From assembly GCF_022758145.1 (NCBI RefSeq), contig NZ_JAJVDH010000002.1:868001-932000 (forward strand): a DNA stretch of 64,000 nt. The letters are read 5' to 3'. Positions 54,201-62,449 of the stretch are shown here, piece by piece (within the stretch, counting starts at the first letter, position 1; each line of letters opens with the position of its first letter). The notes under the pieces were generated by a model. That model was given only the letters and a program-made list of their open reading frames with translations, did no database searches and had not been told where the DNA came from. The DNA is from Pontibacter vulgaris (GTDB taxonomy: Bacteria; Bacteroidota; Bacteroidia; Cytophagales; Hymenobacteraceae). The position numbers and the translations under genes were made by a program.

Positions 54201-57200
54201 TATCAGAGCTCGTCTACTTTTGCTGCCAGGTTAGCAGGAGAGTACCAGTTACGGGTAAAGGATGCCAACAGCTGTATCTATACTGAAGCAGTAGTGGTAC
54301 CAAATGTTGCTGGTCCTGCTTTTACTGCGGAAGCACAATCTTCTACCTGCGGCAACAGCAACGGCCAGATCAGCATAACCGTAACTGGTGGCACGGCACC
54401 ATACACCTACAGCAAGGATGGCACTACTTTCCAGACTTCATCCACATTCAATAATATAGCTTCTGGTACCTATACCATCACAGTAAAAGATGCTAATAAC
54501 TGCTTACAGACTTCATCGGTAACGGTAAACAACATTGCTGGTCCTTCAAACTTTAATCTGGCTAGCACCTCTACTACCTGCGGAAGCAGCAACGGTAGCA
54601 TCAGCGTTGGTGCGGTAACAGGCGGCACTGCTCCTTATACTTATAGTATAGACGGTGCAAACTTCCAAAGCTCTACTACTTTCGGAGCTTTGACTGCCCG
54701 CGGCTATACAGTTACAGTAAAAGATGCCAACGGCTGTACTTTCGCTAAGACCATAACAGTAACAAACATTGCCGGCCCGACTGACTTTGTAGCTTCAATC
54801 AGCACTGCCACTTGTGGCAACAGCAATGGGCAGTTTACAGTCAGCAATGTTACGGGCGGAACAGCTCCTTATACTTATAGTATAGACGGTGCTACTTTCC
54901 AGAGCTCGGCAACTTTTGCAGCACTGGCAGCCAACAACTACACTGTAACTATAAAAGATATTAACGGATGTACGTTTGCCAAGCCAGTAACGGTAGGCAA
55001 CATGGCTGGCCCAACTGGCTTTACAGCTGTGCCTCAGGCATCAAGCTGTGGCCGCAACAATGGTAGCATCAGGGTAACGGCTATTGCCGGTGGCGTGGCT
55101 CCTTATACTTACAGCAGAAACGGATCTACTTTCCAGACTTCTGATACTTTCTCAGCGCTGGTGGCTGGCACCTACACGATCATGGTGAAAGATGCGAATG
55201 GCTGCGTATTTACCCAATCTGTAACAGTAGAAGATGTAGCTGGCCCAACTGATTTTGTTCTGGCAGCTGCCTCCTCAACCTGCGGAAACAGCAACGGAAC
55301 TATAACAGTTGGCATAGTAAGCGGTGGTGTGGCGCCTTATACCTATAGCAGCAACGGCACTACCTTCCAGACGGGGAACAGCTTTACGGCATTGGCAGCC
55401 CGTACTTATACCATAACAGTTAAAGATGCCAACGGCTGTACTTTTGCCAGGCAGGTAACTGTCACAAACATTGCCGGACCTACCAACATGCTTGCCACGC
55501 TAAAAGCTACCACTTGTGGCGCCAGCAACGGTGAGTTAACTGTAACTGACGTGACAGGTGGAACTGAGCCTTACACCTACAGTAAAAACGGAACTACCTT
55601 CCAGGTGTCTGCAGTATTCACAGGTTTGGCAGCAGGCTCACACTCTGTCACGGTTAAGGATGCCAACGGCTGTACCTTTGTGAAGAGCTTTACCATCACC
55701 AACATTGCCGGACCAACAGCTGTAGCAGCTTCTGCTCAGCCTGCCAGTTGTGCTAATAACGATGGTGGCATTGCAGTGGGTAACGTTACGGGCGGAACTG
55801 CTCCTTATACTTACTCCATCAACGGTACTAGCTTCCAGCCAGAAAATACTTTCTCCTCACTTGCTTCGGGTACTTATACCGTAACTGCCAAAGATGCCAA
55901 TGGCTGCGAAGTAACTACCTCAGTTAATGTTGGCAAAAACGTGCCGGCAGCTTTTGCGAGCTCTTCTGTTTCTTCTACCTGCGGTAACAGCAACGGTAGC
56001 ATTACAGTAGGAGCCGTAACGGGTGGGTTTGCACCGTATACTTACAGCAAAGACGGAAATAACTTCCAGGCATCAGCTATCTTAACTGATTTTGCTGCAG
56101 GCACACATACTATCACAGTTAAAGATGCAAGAGGTTGTATCATTGCCCGCCAGGTTGCAGTTACTAATGTTGCTGGTCCTTCTGATCTGATAACTTCCGC
56201 TACTGCATCTACCTGCGGCAACAGCAACGGGACTCTAACCATAACAGGCGTAACAGGCGGCACGGCTCCTTATACTTACAGCAGGGATGGCGCAACCTTC
56301 CATGCTTCTGCCACCTTCACGGCACTGGCTTCCGGCACACACACCATCACGGTAAAAGACGCCAACGGCTGTACGTTTGTGGAAGAGGTAATCATCAACA
56401 ATGTAGCTGGCCCGGAATTTACCGCAACGGCTCAGGCTTCTACCTGCGGTCGCAGCAACGGTAGCATTACGGTTAATGCAGTAACTGCAGGCACGGCACC
56501 TTATACCTATAGTATAGACGGCACTAACTTCACAAACTCAACTACTTTTACAGGTTTAACAGCTGCAACCTACACCATCACCGTGAAAGATGCGAATGGC
56601 TGTTTACTGGCTAAAACAGTAGAAGTGGAGGATGTTTCCGGTCCGGGTAATATGACCCTGGCAAGCGTAGCTTCAACCTGCGGCAGCAACAACGGTTCTA
56701 TATCGGTTCAGGCCGTAAGCGGCGGCACTGCGCCTTATATTTACTCTATCAACGGTACCGATTTCCAGAGTGCATCCACGTTTGCAGCAGTGCTGGGAGG
56801 TGAGTATACCGTAACTGTAAAAGATGCCAATGGCTGTACGTTCAGCAAGAAAGTAGCAGTGGAGAATATTGCCGGCCCAGCCAGCTTAACTGCCACTACT
56901 ACAGCTTCTACCTGCGGTAGCAGAAACGGAGAACTTACTGTTACAAATGTTTCGGGTGGAACAGCTCCTTATACTTACAGCAAGGATGGTGTTAACTTCC
57001 AGGCGTCAGCTACTTTTACAAATTTGCTCGCAGGTCAGCATACCATTACGGTAAAAGATGCCAATGGCTGTACTGTTGCAAAAGCCTTCTCAGTAACAAA
57101 CATTGCCGGACCTTCGGCGGTGGCTGCCACTTCACAGCCGGCTACGTGCGCTGATAACGATGGTAGCATCAGTGTTGGAGCAGTTACCGGTGGTACGGCC

Positions 57201-60200
57201 CCTTATGCTTACTCTATCAACGGCACCAACTTCCAGGCAGGCACCAGCTTTACAGGGCTTGTATCCGGAGCGTACACGGTAACAGTAAAAGACGCCAATG
57301 GCTGCCAGGTAACTGTCTCAGTAACTATAAACAAGAATGTGCCAACCAGCTTTGCCAGCTCTACTGTTTCCTCTACCTGCGGCCGCAGCGATGGAAGTAT
57401 AACTGTTGGTACTGTAACGGGCGGCACGGCTCCTTATACATATAGTATAAACGGCGGTGCTTTCCAGGCTTCTGCTACGTTCACAACGCTTGCTGCTGGC
57501 TCTTATACTATAGCGGTTAAAGATGCCAATGGCTGTACCTATGCCAGAGAAGTAGCAGTTAGCAATGTGTCTGGTCCGGTTTTCACAGCAACTCCTCAGA
57601 AGACAACCTGTGGTAGCAGTAATGGCAGTATAACTCTTAGTGCTGTTACCGGTGGAGTAGGGCCTTATGCTTACAGCATAGATGGCAGTACATTCCAGAG
57701 CTCTACTGTATTCGCAAACCTGGCGGCCGGTACTTATACTATCACAGCAAAAGATGCGAACGGTTGCCTTGGCACCAGAACAGTAGTTGTAGAGGATATT
57801 GCCGGGCCTTCAGAACTTGACCTGGTAGTAGCTTCTTCTACTTGCGGCAACAGCAACGCCAGCATTACCATCAGCAAAGTAACAGACGGTACGGCACCTT
57901 ACACTTATAGCAAAGACGGCACAAACTTCCAGGCAACGGCTGCTTTTGCAAACCTGGCTGCGGGTACTTACACCATCACCGTAAAAGATGCCAACGGCTG
58001 TACGTTCGCGAAAGCAGTAACGGTAGAGAAGATTGCCGGCCCTGCCGATCTGAACCTTGTAGCCACCGCTTCTACCTGCGGCAGCAACAATGGCGCTGTT
58101 ACGGTTAGTGCAGTTGAAGGTGGTACTGCTCCGTATACTTTCTCAACAGATGGTATAAATTTCCAGAGCGAAGGCATTTTCAAAATGTTAGCAGCGGGTG
58201 AGTACACAGTTACTGTAAAAGACGCCAACGACTGTACTTTTGCCAAGAAAATAACGGTTACAAACATTGACGGACATGCCAACCTGCTTGCTGACATTAG
58301 CTCTTCAACCTGCGGAGCCAGCAATGGTGCGTTAAGCATTACAAATGTAACAGGTGGTACTGCTCCTTATATGTATAGCAGCGATGGCGTCAACTTCCAG
58401 GAGTCTGCTGCCTTCACAGCACTGGCTGCCGGTTCTTATACCATCACCGTGAAAGATGCCAACGGCTGTACGTTCGCCAAAGCCTTTACAGTAACTGACA
58501 TTGCCGGACCTTCGGCAGTGGCTGCAACCACACAAGCTGCTACCTGCGCCGACAACGATGGTGTTATCCGGGTAGGAATGGTAACCAGCGGAACTGCACC
58601 TTATACTTACTCCATCAACGGCAACGACTTCCAGGCAGGTACAGTTTTTAATGCACTGGCTTCGAGAGCCTACACAGTCACTGTAAAAGATGCCAACGGT
58701 TGCGAAGTGCGTGCATCAGCTACCGTTACAAAAGACGGACCGGCTAAATTTGCAAGCGCTACGGTAGCATCTACCTGCGGACGCAGCGACGGTAGCGTAA
58801 CAGTAACGTCAGTAACGGGCGGCACGGCTCCTTATACTTATAGTATAGATGGTCTTACCTTTCAGAATGCCGCAACTTTCGCATCGCTTGCTGCGGGTTC
58901 TTACACTATCACCGTAAAAGATGCTAACGGCTGTACGTATGCCGGCCAGGTGCAGGTAACTGATGTAGCCGGGCCTTCTGATCTGGTGGCTTCTGCTCAA
59001 TCTACAACCTGTGGTGCGAGCAACGGCTCAGTTACTGTTGCATCTGTAATCGGCGGCACAGCACCTTATACTTACTCCATTAATGGTGCAAACTTCCAGG
59101 CTTCCGCTGCCTTTACGGCGCTGGCAGCAGGCGAGTACCAGGTAACGGTGAAGGATGCCAACGGTTGTATTTTCACGAAGGTAGTTGTGGTGTCTAATAC
59201 CAATGGTCCTTCTGATTTTGCTATGGATCACCAGGCAACTACATGTGGCGGAAGCAACGGCCAGATCAGTGTGCGAAATGTTGCGGGTGGTACGGCGCCT
59301 TATACTTATAGTATAAACAAAGGTGCTTTCCAGGCTGCTGCTACTTTTAGTGGTCTAACGGCTGGTACGCATACCGTTACAGTAAAAGACGTCAACGGCT
59401 GTACGTTCATTAAGACAGCAGTTATTGAGGATGTAGCCGGGCCTGCCGGATTTGAAGTAGCGACTGCTTCTTCCATTTGCGGGGCCAGCAACGGCTCTGT
59501 TTCGGTGGGTGCGGTAACCGGCGGCACAGCGCCTTATACTTATGCGCTTGATGGGGGTGCTTTCCAGGCATCAGCTTCCTTTACAGCAGTACTTGCAGGC
59601 GAACATACGATCACGGTAAAAGATGCCAATGGCTGTACAGTTGTTGAAAGAATAACGGTAGGAAACATTGCCGGTCCAGCTAGCCTGACTGCTGATATCA
59701 CACCAGCATCCTGTGCTACCAATGATGGTACCATTACAGTGAAAACAGTTACAGGCGGAACAGCACCTTATACTTACTCGATTGATGGAATTTCCTACCA
59801 GCCTCAGGCTACTTTTACAGGACTTTCTGTGCGAGAGTACACGGTTTATGTGAAAGATGCAAACGGCTGTACGACCCAGCAAACAGTTGCTGTGTCGTCT
59901 AAGGGGCCTAAAGATGCTGTTGTTACTGCTTCTCCTTCAGCCTGTGGTAAGAAGAATGGCGCTATTACCATCGTTTCTGTTACGGGTGGTACACTGCCAC
60001 TGCTTTACAGCATTGATGGTACAACCTTCCAGGCATCAGCTAACTTCCAGAACCTGGCTGCCGGAAGCTATACCGTAACTATTAAAGATGGCGAAGGCTG
60101 TACATTTACAAAGAGCCAGAATGTTGTGAACATTGGTGGAGCTGAATCCTTTAAGGTAACAGTTACGGACGCCGGTTGTGGCAATAATAATGGTAAAATT

Positions 60201-61364
60201 GTTATCAGCCAGATCATCGGCGGACAAAGCCCATATACTTACAGCATAAACGGCACTGCTTTCCAATCCTCAGCGGAGTTCCTGAACCTGGCCGAAGGTT
60301 CTTACCAGGTGTCGGTAAAAGATGCTTCGGGATGTGTTAAAATTGAAACGGCCACCATTAAAAACAGCCCACCTGTTACGAATGCGAAAGTGTTAGTGTC
60401 TGCAAGCTGTGGCCAAACGAAAGGCCAGGTGCAGGTGCAGGAAGTAACCGGCGGCACAAGCCCTTATACTTACTCACTGGATGGCAAGAACTTCTCTGCC
60501 TCCGCCACGCTGACAGATGTGCTTCCGGGTACTTATACACTTACTGTAAAAGACGCCAGCAACTGTACTTATACTACGCAGGTGAAAGTAGCAAGCACCG
60601 AAAGTAAAGTGAAGCTTGTGCAGGATGTGAAATGCGCCGGTGAAACCAACGGTACAATTGCCTTTACTACAAAAGGCTGGAACGAGAAGACAGAGTACAG
60701 CATCGACAACGGTCTCACTTTCCGAAAAGATTCTGTATTTACAAACCTGCCAAAAGGTAACTACAAACTGATCACCCGGTTCTCTCCAACCTGTACGATT
60801 ACTGTGGGTACGGTAGAAGTAAAAGAGCCTGCACCGCTACAGGTAACTGTTACACCACTTACGCCTGCCGTTGGCCTGACTGGCAAAGGCAGTGCCTCGG
60901 TTACGGCTACCAGTGGTGGTAAAGCCCCTTATACTTACCAGCTGGATAACGGCAGGTTCAGTACCGAAACTCTTTTCGAGAATTTGAGTGCGGGAGAGCA
61001 TGCGCTGTTGGTGAAGGATAGCAATGGCTGTACTACTCAGGTTAAGTTCACGATAGAGTCTGCAGAATCTACTGATGATCCGGAACGCGAGATAACTGAT
61101 GTCGAAATTCCGACCGGATTTACACCGAATGGCGATGGTACCAATGATACCTGGGCGCTCAAAAACTTATCTGTACGCTATCCTAACTGCAGGGTAACAG
61201 TTTACAACCGTTGGGGTAGCCTGGTGTTTGAGTCGGTAGGTTATAAGCAAGAGTGGGATGGTACGCATAAAGGCAAAAAGCTGCCGGATGGTACTTACTA
61301 CTTTATCATTGAGCTCGGCGATTCCGAAGTGCCTATCAAAAAGTCAGTAACCATTATGCGTTAA
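51255..61364 (+). CDS. Giant SprB-repeat T9SS surface protein with type B C-terminal domain
   Basis: The protein has 3369 residues from ATG 51255; nine codons earlier an in-frame ATG is less suited to the signal peptide (FNFLFIICLSGLLQLAASRSLYAQ). About residues 30-400 are non-repetitive, with an Ig/PKD-like part. A first SprB-like unit at about 404 is followed by about 36 SprB repeats of about 78 residues (consensus STCGNSNGSITVGAVTGGT, then APYTYSIDGTNFQ, FTGLAAGTYTITVKDANGCT, ending NIAGP), each with a Cys pair. The end (about 3290-3369) is a type B sorting domain: PTGFTPNGDGTNDTW, VTVYNRWGSLVFESVGYKQE, WDGTHKGKKLPDGTYYFIIE. SprB-type proteins are mobile surface adhesins of gliding Bacteroidota exported by T9SS. 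The next gene encodes the PorP/SprF partner. Confidence 0.92.
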   Translation: MRINFTQKFNFLFIICLSGLLQLAASRSLYAQGNSVPTFNVDLTGSPNGTWTSAAVTRNGQVCNVDKNSNCVKFNITLDKNAGGLEFAIASGPVPSGSMAYQINCGPPIPVGQPICVSGTGPHVLTICMPGGASNTYVVKSIAAFTEVPDVAVTTGCSTILQAPIAFEEASITWRDVSGKGYEKYLSFPNGKSAPVVTPDASAPAYVDYEVCGKSVASACSTLPYCDVVRVYFYPPPVVTVGPTPAIICPGGSGVVLTGNISGGDGNFDYIWTDGAGKVVANTQSYTATVVGTFTLEVRTRNYPTCQKFSASVNVVTDLTVNAGPDQLVCSSNPVQLAGAVTAATGGVWSGGTGTFADKNALNAVYIPSAADISAGSVRLTLTSTGNGSCSAVSDEVLITFYNMNVSLTGSSTICNGTLASITANVTGGQGAVTYRWNTGETTATITNKPAGTYTVTVSDGQSCSIVKSFTVTQVNGPSDFTTTLKPSTCGNSNGEIVVGAITSGTAPYTYSKNGTNFQTSSTFAGLAAGSHTITVKDANGCTFAKAFTLTNTPGPTAVTATAQPASCVNNNGTIEMGTVTGGTAPFTYSVNGTTFQTGTTFSGLASGSYTVTAKDANGCVVTTSVAVAKSMPTGFTAAAASSTCGNSNGTITVGAISGGVTPYTYSTNGTIFQASATLSGLAAGTHTITVKDANGCTFAKQVTVSNIAGPSDISATLKPTTCGSSNGEIVARAVGGTAGYTYSKDGTNFQTSSTFTGLAAGSHTITVKDANGCTFSKAFTLTNTAGPTAVTASAQAASCADNNGSIMVGLPTGGTAPYTYSINGATFQTGTTFTGLASGTYTVTAKDANGCTVTTSVAVAKSMPTDFKVTAVASTCGNSNGSITVGAITGGFAPYTYSRNGTTFQSTASFTGIAAGTYTITVKDAKGCTFAKDIVVSNIAGPSDLAVSVKASTCGNSNGEFTVGTVTGGTAPYTYSIDGINYQSSSTFAARLAGEYQLRVKDANSCIYTEAVVVPNVAGPAFTAEAQSSTCGNSNGQISITVTGGTAPYTYSKDGTTFQTSSTFNNIASGTYTITVKDANNCLQTSSVTVNNIAGPSNFNLASTSTTCGSSNGSISVGAVTGGTAPYTYSIDGANFQSSTTFGALTARGYTVTVKDANGCTFAKTITVTNIAGPTDFVASISTATCGNSNGQFTVSNVTGGTAPYTYSIDGATFQSSATFAALAANNYTVTIKDINGCTFAKPVTVGNMAGPTGFTAVPQASSCGRNNGSIRVTAIAGGVAPYTYSRNGSTFQTSDTFSALVAGTYTIMVKDANGCVFTQSVTVEDVAGPTDFVLAAASSTCGNSNGTITVGIVSGGVAPYTYSSNGTTFQTGNSFTALAARTYTITVKDANGCTFARQVTVTNIAGPTNMLATLKATTCGASNGELTVTDVTGGTEPYTYSKNGTTFQVSAVFTGLAAGSHSVTVKDANGCTFVKSFTITNIAGPTAVAASAQPASCANNDGGIAVGNVTGGTAPYTYSINGTSFQPENTFSSLASGTYTVTAKDANGCEVTTSVNVGKNVPAAFASSSVSSTCGNSNGSITVGAVTGGFAPYTYSKDGNNFQASAILTDFAAGTHTITVKDARGCIIARQVAVTNVAGPSDLITSATASTCGNSNGTLTITGVTGGTAPYTYSRDGATFHASATFTALASGTHTITVKDANGCTFVEEVIINNVAGPEFTATAQASTCGRSNGSITVNAVTAGTAPYTYSIDGTNFTNSTTFTGLTAATYTITVKDANGCLLAKTVEVEDVSGPGNMTLASVASTCGSNNGSISVQAVSGGTAPYIYSINGTDFQSASTFAAVLGGEYTVTVKDANGCTFSKKVAVENIAGPASLTATTTASTCGSRNGELTVTNVSGGTAPYTYSKDGVNFQASATFTNLLAGQHTITVKDANGCTVAKAFSVTNIAGPSAVAATSQPATCADNDGSISVGAVTGGTAPYAYSINGTNFQAGTSFTGLVSGAYTVTVKDANGCQVTVSVTINKNVPTSFASSTVSSTCGRSDGSITVGTVTGGTAPYTYSINGGAFQASATFTTLAAGSYTIAVKDANGCTYAREVAVSNVSGPVFTATPQKTTCGSSNGSITLSAVTGGVGPYAYSIDGSTFQSSTVFANLAAGTYTITAKDANGCLGTRTVVVEDIAGPSELDLVVASSTCGNSNASITISKVTDGTAPYTYSKDGTNFQATAAFANLAAGTYTITVKDANGCTFAKAVTVEKIAGPADLNLVATASTCGSNNGAVTVSAVEGGTAPYTFSTDGINFQSEGIFKMLAAGEYTVTVKDANDCTFAKKITVTNIDGHANLLADISSSTCGASNGALSITNVTGGTAPYMYSSDGVNFQESAAFTALAAGSYTITVKDANGCTFAKAFTVTDIAGPSAVAATTQAATCADNDGVIRVGMVTSGTAPYTYSINGNDFQAGTVFNALASRAYTVTVKDANGCEVRASATVTKDGPAKFASATVASTCGRSDGSVTVTSVTGGTAPYTYSIDGLTFQNAATFASLAAGSYTITVKDANGCTYAGQVQVTDVAGPSDLVASAQSTTCGASNGSVTVASVIGGTAPYTYSINGANFQASAAFTALAAGEYQVTVKDANGCIFTKVVVVSNTNGPSDFAMDHQATTCGGSNGQISVRNVAGGTAPYTYSINKGAFQAAATFSGLTAGTHTVTVKDVNGCTFIKTAVIEDVAGPAGFEVATASSICGASNGSVSVGAVTGGTAPYTYALDGGAFQASASFTAVLAGEHTITVKDANGCTVVERITVGNIAGPASLTADITPASCATNDGTITVKTVTGGTAPYTYSIDGISYQPQATFTGLSVREYTVYVKDANGCTTQQTVAVSSKGPKDAVVTASPSACGKKNGAITIVSVTGGTLPLLYSIDGTTFQASANFQNLAAGSYTVTIKDGEGCTFTKSQNVVNIGGAESFKVTVTDAGCGNNNGKIVISQIIGGQSPYTYSINGTAFQSSAEFLNLAEGSYQVSVKDASGCVKIETATIKNSPPVTNAKVLVSASCGQTKGQVQVQEVTGGTSPYTYSLDGKNFSASATLTDVLPGTYTLTVKDASNCTYTTQVKVASTESKVKLVQDVKCAGETNGTIAFTTKGWNEKTEYSIDNGLTFRKDSVFTNLPKGNYKLITRFSPTCTITVGTVEVKEPAPLQVTVTPLTPAVGLTGKGSASVTATSGGKAPYTYQLDNGRFSTETLFENLSAGEHALLVKDSNGCTTQVKFTIESAESTDDPEREITDVEIPTGFTPNGDGTNDTWALKNLSVRYPNCRVTVYNRWGSLVFESVGYKQEWDGTHKGKKLPDGTYYFIIELGDSEVPIKKSVTIMR
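52683..61061 (+). repeat. Tandem array of SprB repeats (about 36 units of about 233 bp)
   Basis: Units vary in sequence but keep TCG, APYTYS and VKDANGC. Three unit types recur in order: a GELTV unit, then GPTAV/SAV...ASC.NNDG, then (M/V)P..FASS.VSSTCG. They appear at units 1-3, 4-6, 13-15, 19-21 and 25-27, giving a six-unit (about 1.4 kb) higher-order period over units 13-30. APYTYS is usually encoded with TATACTTAC or TATACTTAT, carrying the window motif. Confidence 0.85.
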
Positions 61365-61394
61365 AACCGGCCGTTAACTCACCATCAGTATTTT

Positions 61395-62348
61395 ATGAAA
61401 AAGTATATATTCTTAATATCCTATCTGCTGGCGGCCGCAGCTGCTGTGGCCCAGCAGAAAGCTTTGTACAGCCAATACATGTCTAACCCTTACCTGCTCA
61501 ACCCGGCGGTGTCGGGGTATGAGAAGGACCTGAATATCAAGGCCGGCTTCCGTAACCAATGGGTAGGATTTGAAGGTGCACCTAAAACCTTTTACCTGAG
61601 TGGCGAAACTGCCTTATTCCAGAACAGGAGAAGAAGCAGGAAAAAAAACCAGGCCTATCATGGAGCAGGAGGCTATGCCTACACCGACAACACAGGCCCG
61701 ACCACCCGTACCGGCGCACTTATCTCGTATGCCTACCATGTGCCTATCAATAGAAAGATGTATCTTTCTTCAGGGGTATTTGCAGGCTTTCAGCAGTTTA
61801 AATTTGACCCGAATAAAGTGCAGCTGGCAGACAACTCGAATGACCGCGACCCGGTTACGAATGCCGGAGGAATTAATGCTTTTATGCCTGATGTGAGTGT
61901 AGGCGCTATACTGCAGGCAGAGAAATTTTACGTAGGTATGTCGTTATTTCAGGCGCTGGGTAACAAGATTCCAACAACAAATGATACTGATTCTGATAGC
62001 CGCCTGACCAGGCACTTGTTCATATCAGGCGGGTATAACCTGGATCTGAACAAAAATATTACGCTGGTACCTTCTGTATTGCTGAAATATGTTAACCCAG
62101 CTCCCTTGCAGGCTGATATTAACCTGAAAGGGATTTATAGTTTCAGTAAAAGACGCAAAACAAAGTATGATGACCAGGTTTGGGCCGGACTGTCTTACCG
62201 GACGCAGGATGCCGTGGTTGGGCTGGTTGGTATTCAGTTGCTGGAGCAGTACCAGATGAGTTATTCTTATGATATCACAGTTTCCCCTATGAAGAAACAC
62301 AGTGCAGGCTCACATGAGATCATGTTTGGTTTTAGAATGAAAAAGTAG
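61395..62348 (+). CDS. PorP/SprF family type IX secretion membrane protein
   Basis: The 317-residue protein has a signal peptide ending AAAVAQ. The family opening is QQKALYSQYMSNPYLLNPAVSGYEKDLNIKAGFRNQWVGFEGAPKTFYLSGE. Alternating beta strands follow and the C-terminus reads SYDITVSPMKKHSAGSHEIMFGFRMKK. It resembles the protein at 39536-40537 through its length, with the same GAP(E/K)(S/T)FY and AGSHE signatures. It follows the SprB-repeat gene by 30 bp on the same strand, so it is probably the dedicated outer-membrane partner for secreting or anchoring that giant. Confidence 0.92.
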   Translation: MKKYIFLISYLLAAAAAVAQQKALYSQYMSNPYLLNPAVSGYEKDLNIKAGFRNQWVGFEGAPKTFYLSGETALFQNRRRSRKKNQAYHGAGGYAYTDNTGPTTRTGALISYAYHVPINRKMYLSSGVFAGFQQFKFDPNKVQLADNSNDRDPVTNAGGINAFMPDVSVGAILQAEKFYVGMSLFQALGNKIPTTNDTDSDSRLTRHLFISGGYNLDLNKNITLVPSVLLKYVNPAPLQADINLKGIYSFSKRRKTKYDDQVWAGLSYRTQDAVVGLVGIQLLEQYQMSYSYDITVSPMKKHSAGSHEIMFGFRMKK

Positions 62349-62399
62349 GTAAAACCGGTTACAAGGTTTACTCCCACTCTAAGTATAAATTATAAACAA

Positions 62400-62430
62400 T
62401 AAAAGCCAGCGCAAATGCGCTGGCTTTTAT
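62400..62430. terminator. Bidirectional terminator between the adhesin operon and the M14 gene
   Basis: AAAAGCCAGCGC pairs with GCGCTGGCTTTT around AAAT, with A and T on both sides, between convergent genes. TATACTT overlaps its right foot. Confidence 0.88.
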
Positions 62431-62449
62431 ACTTCAAATTATGGTATAC

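Noticed and set aside
41034-61061. CRISPR-like periodic repeats
   Set aside because: The repeats are long protein modules within open frames, not short identical direct repeats with unique spacers.
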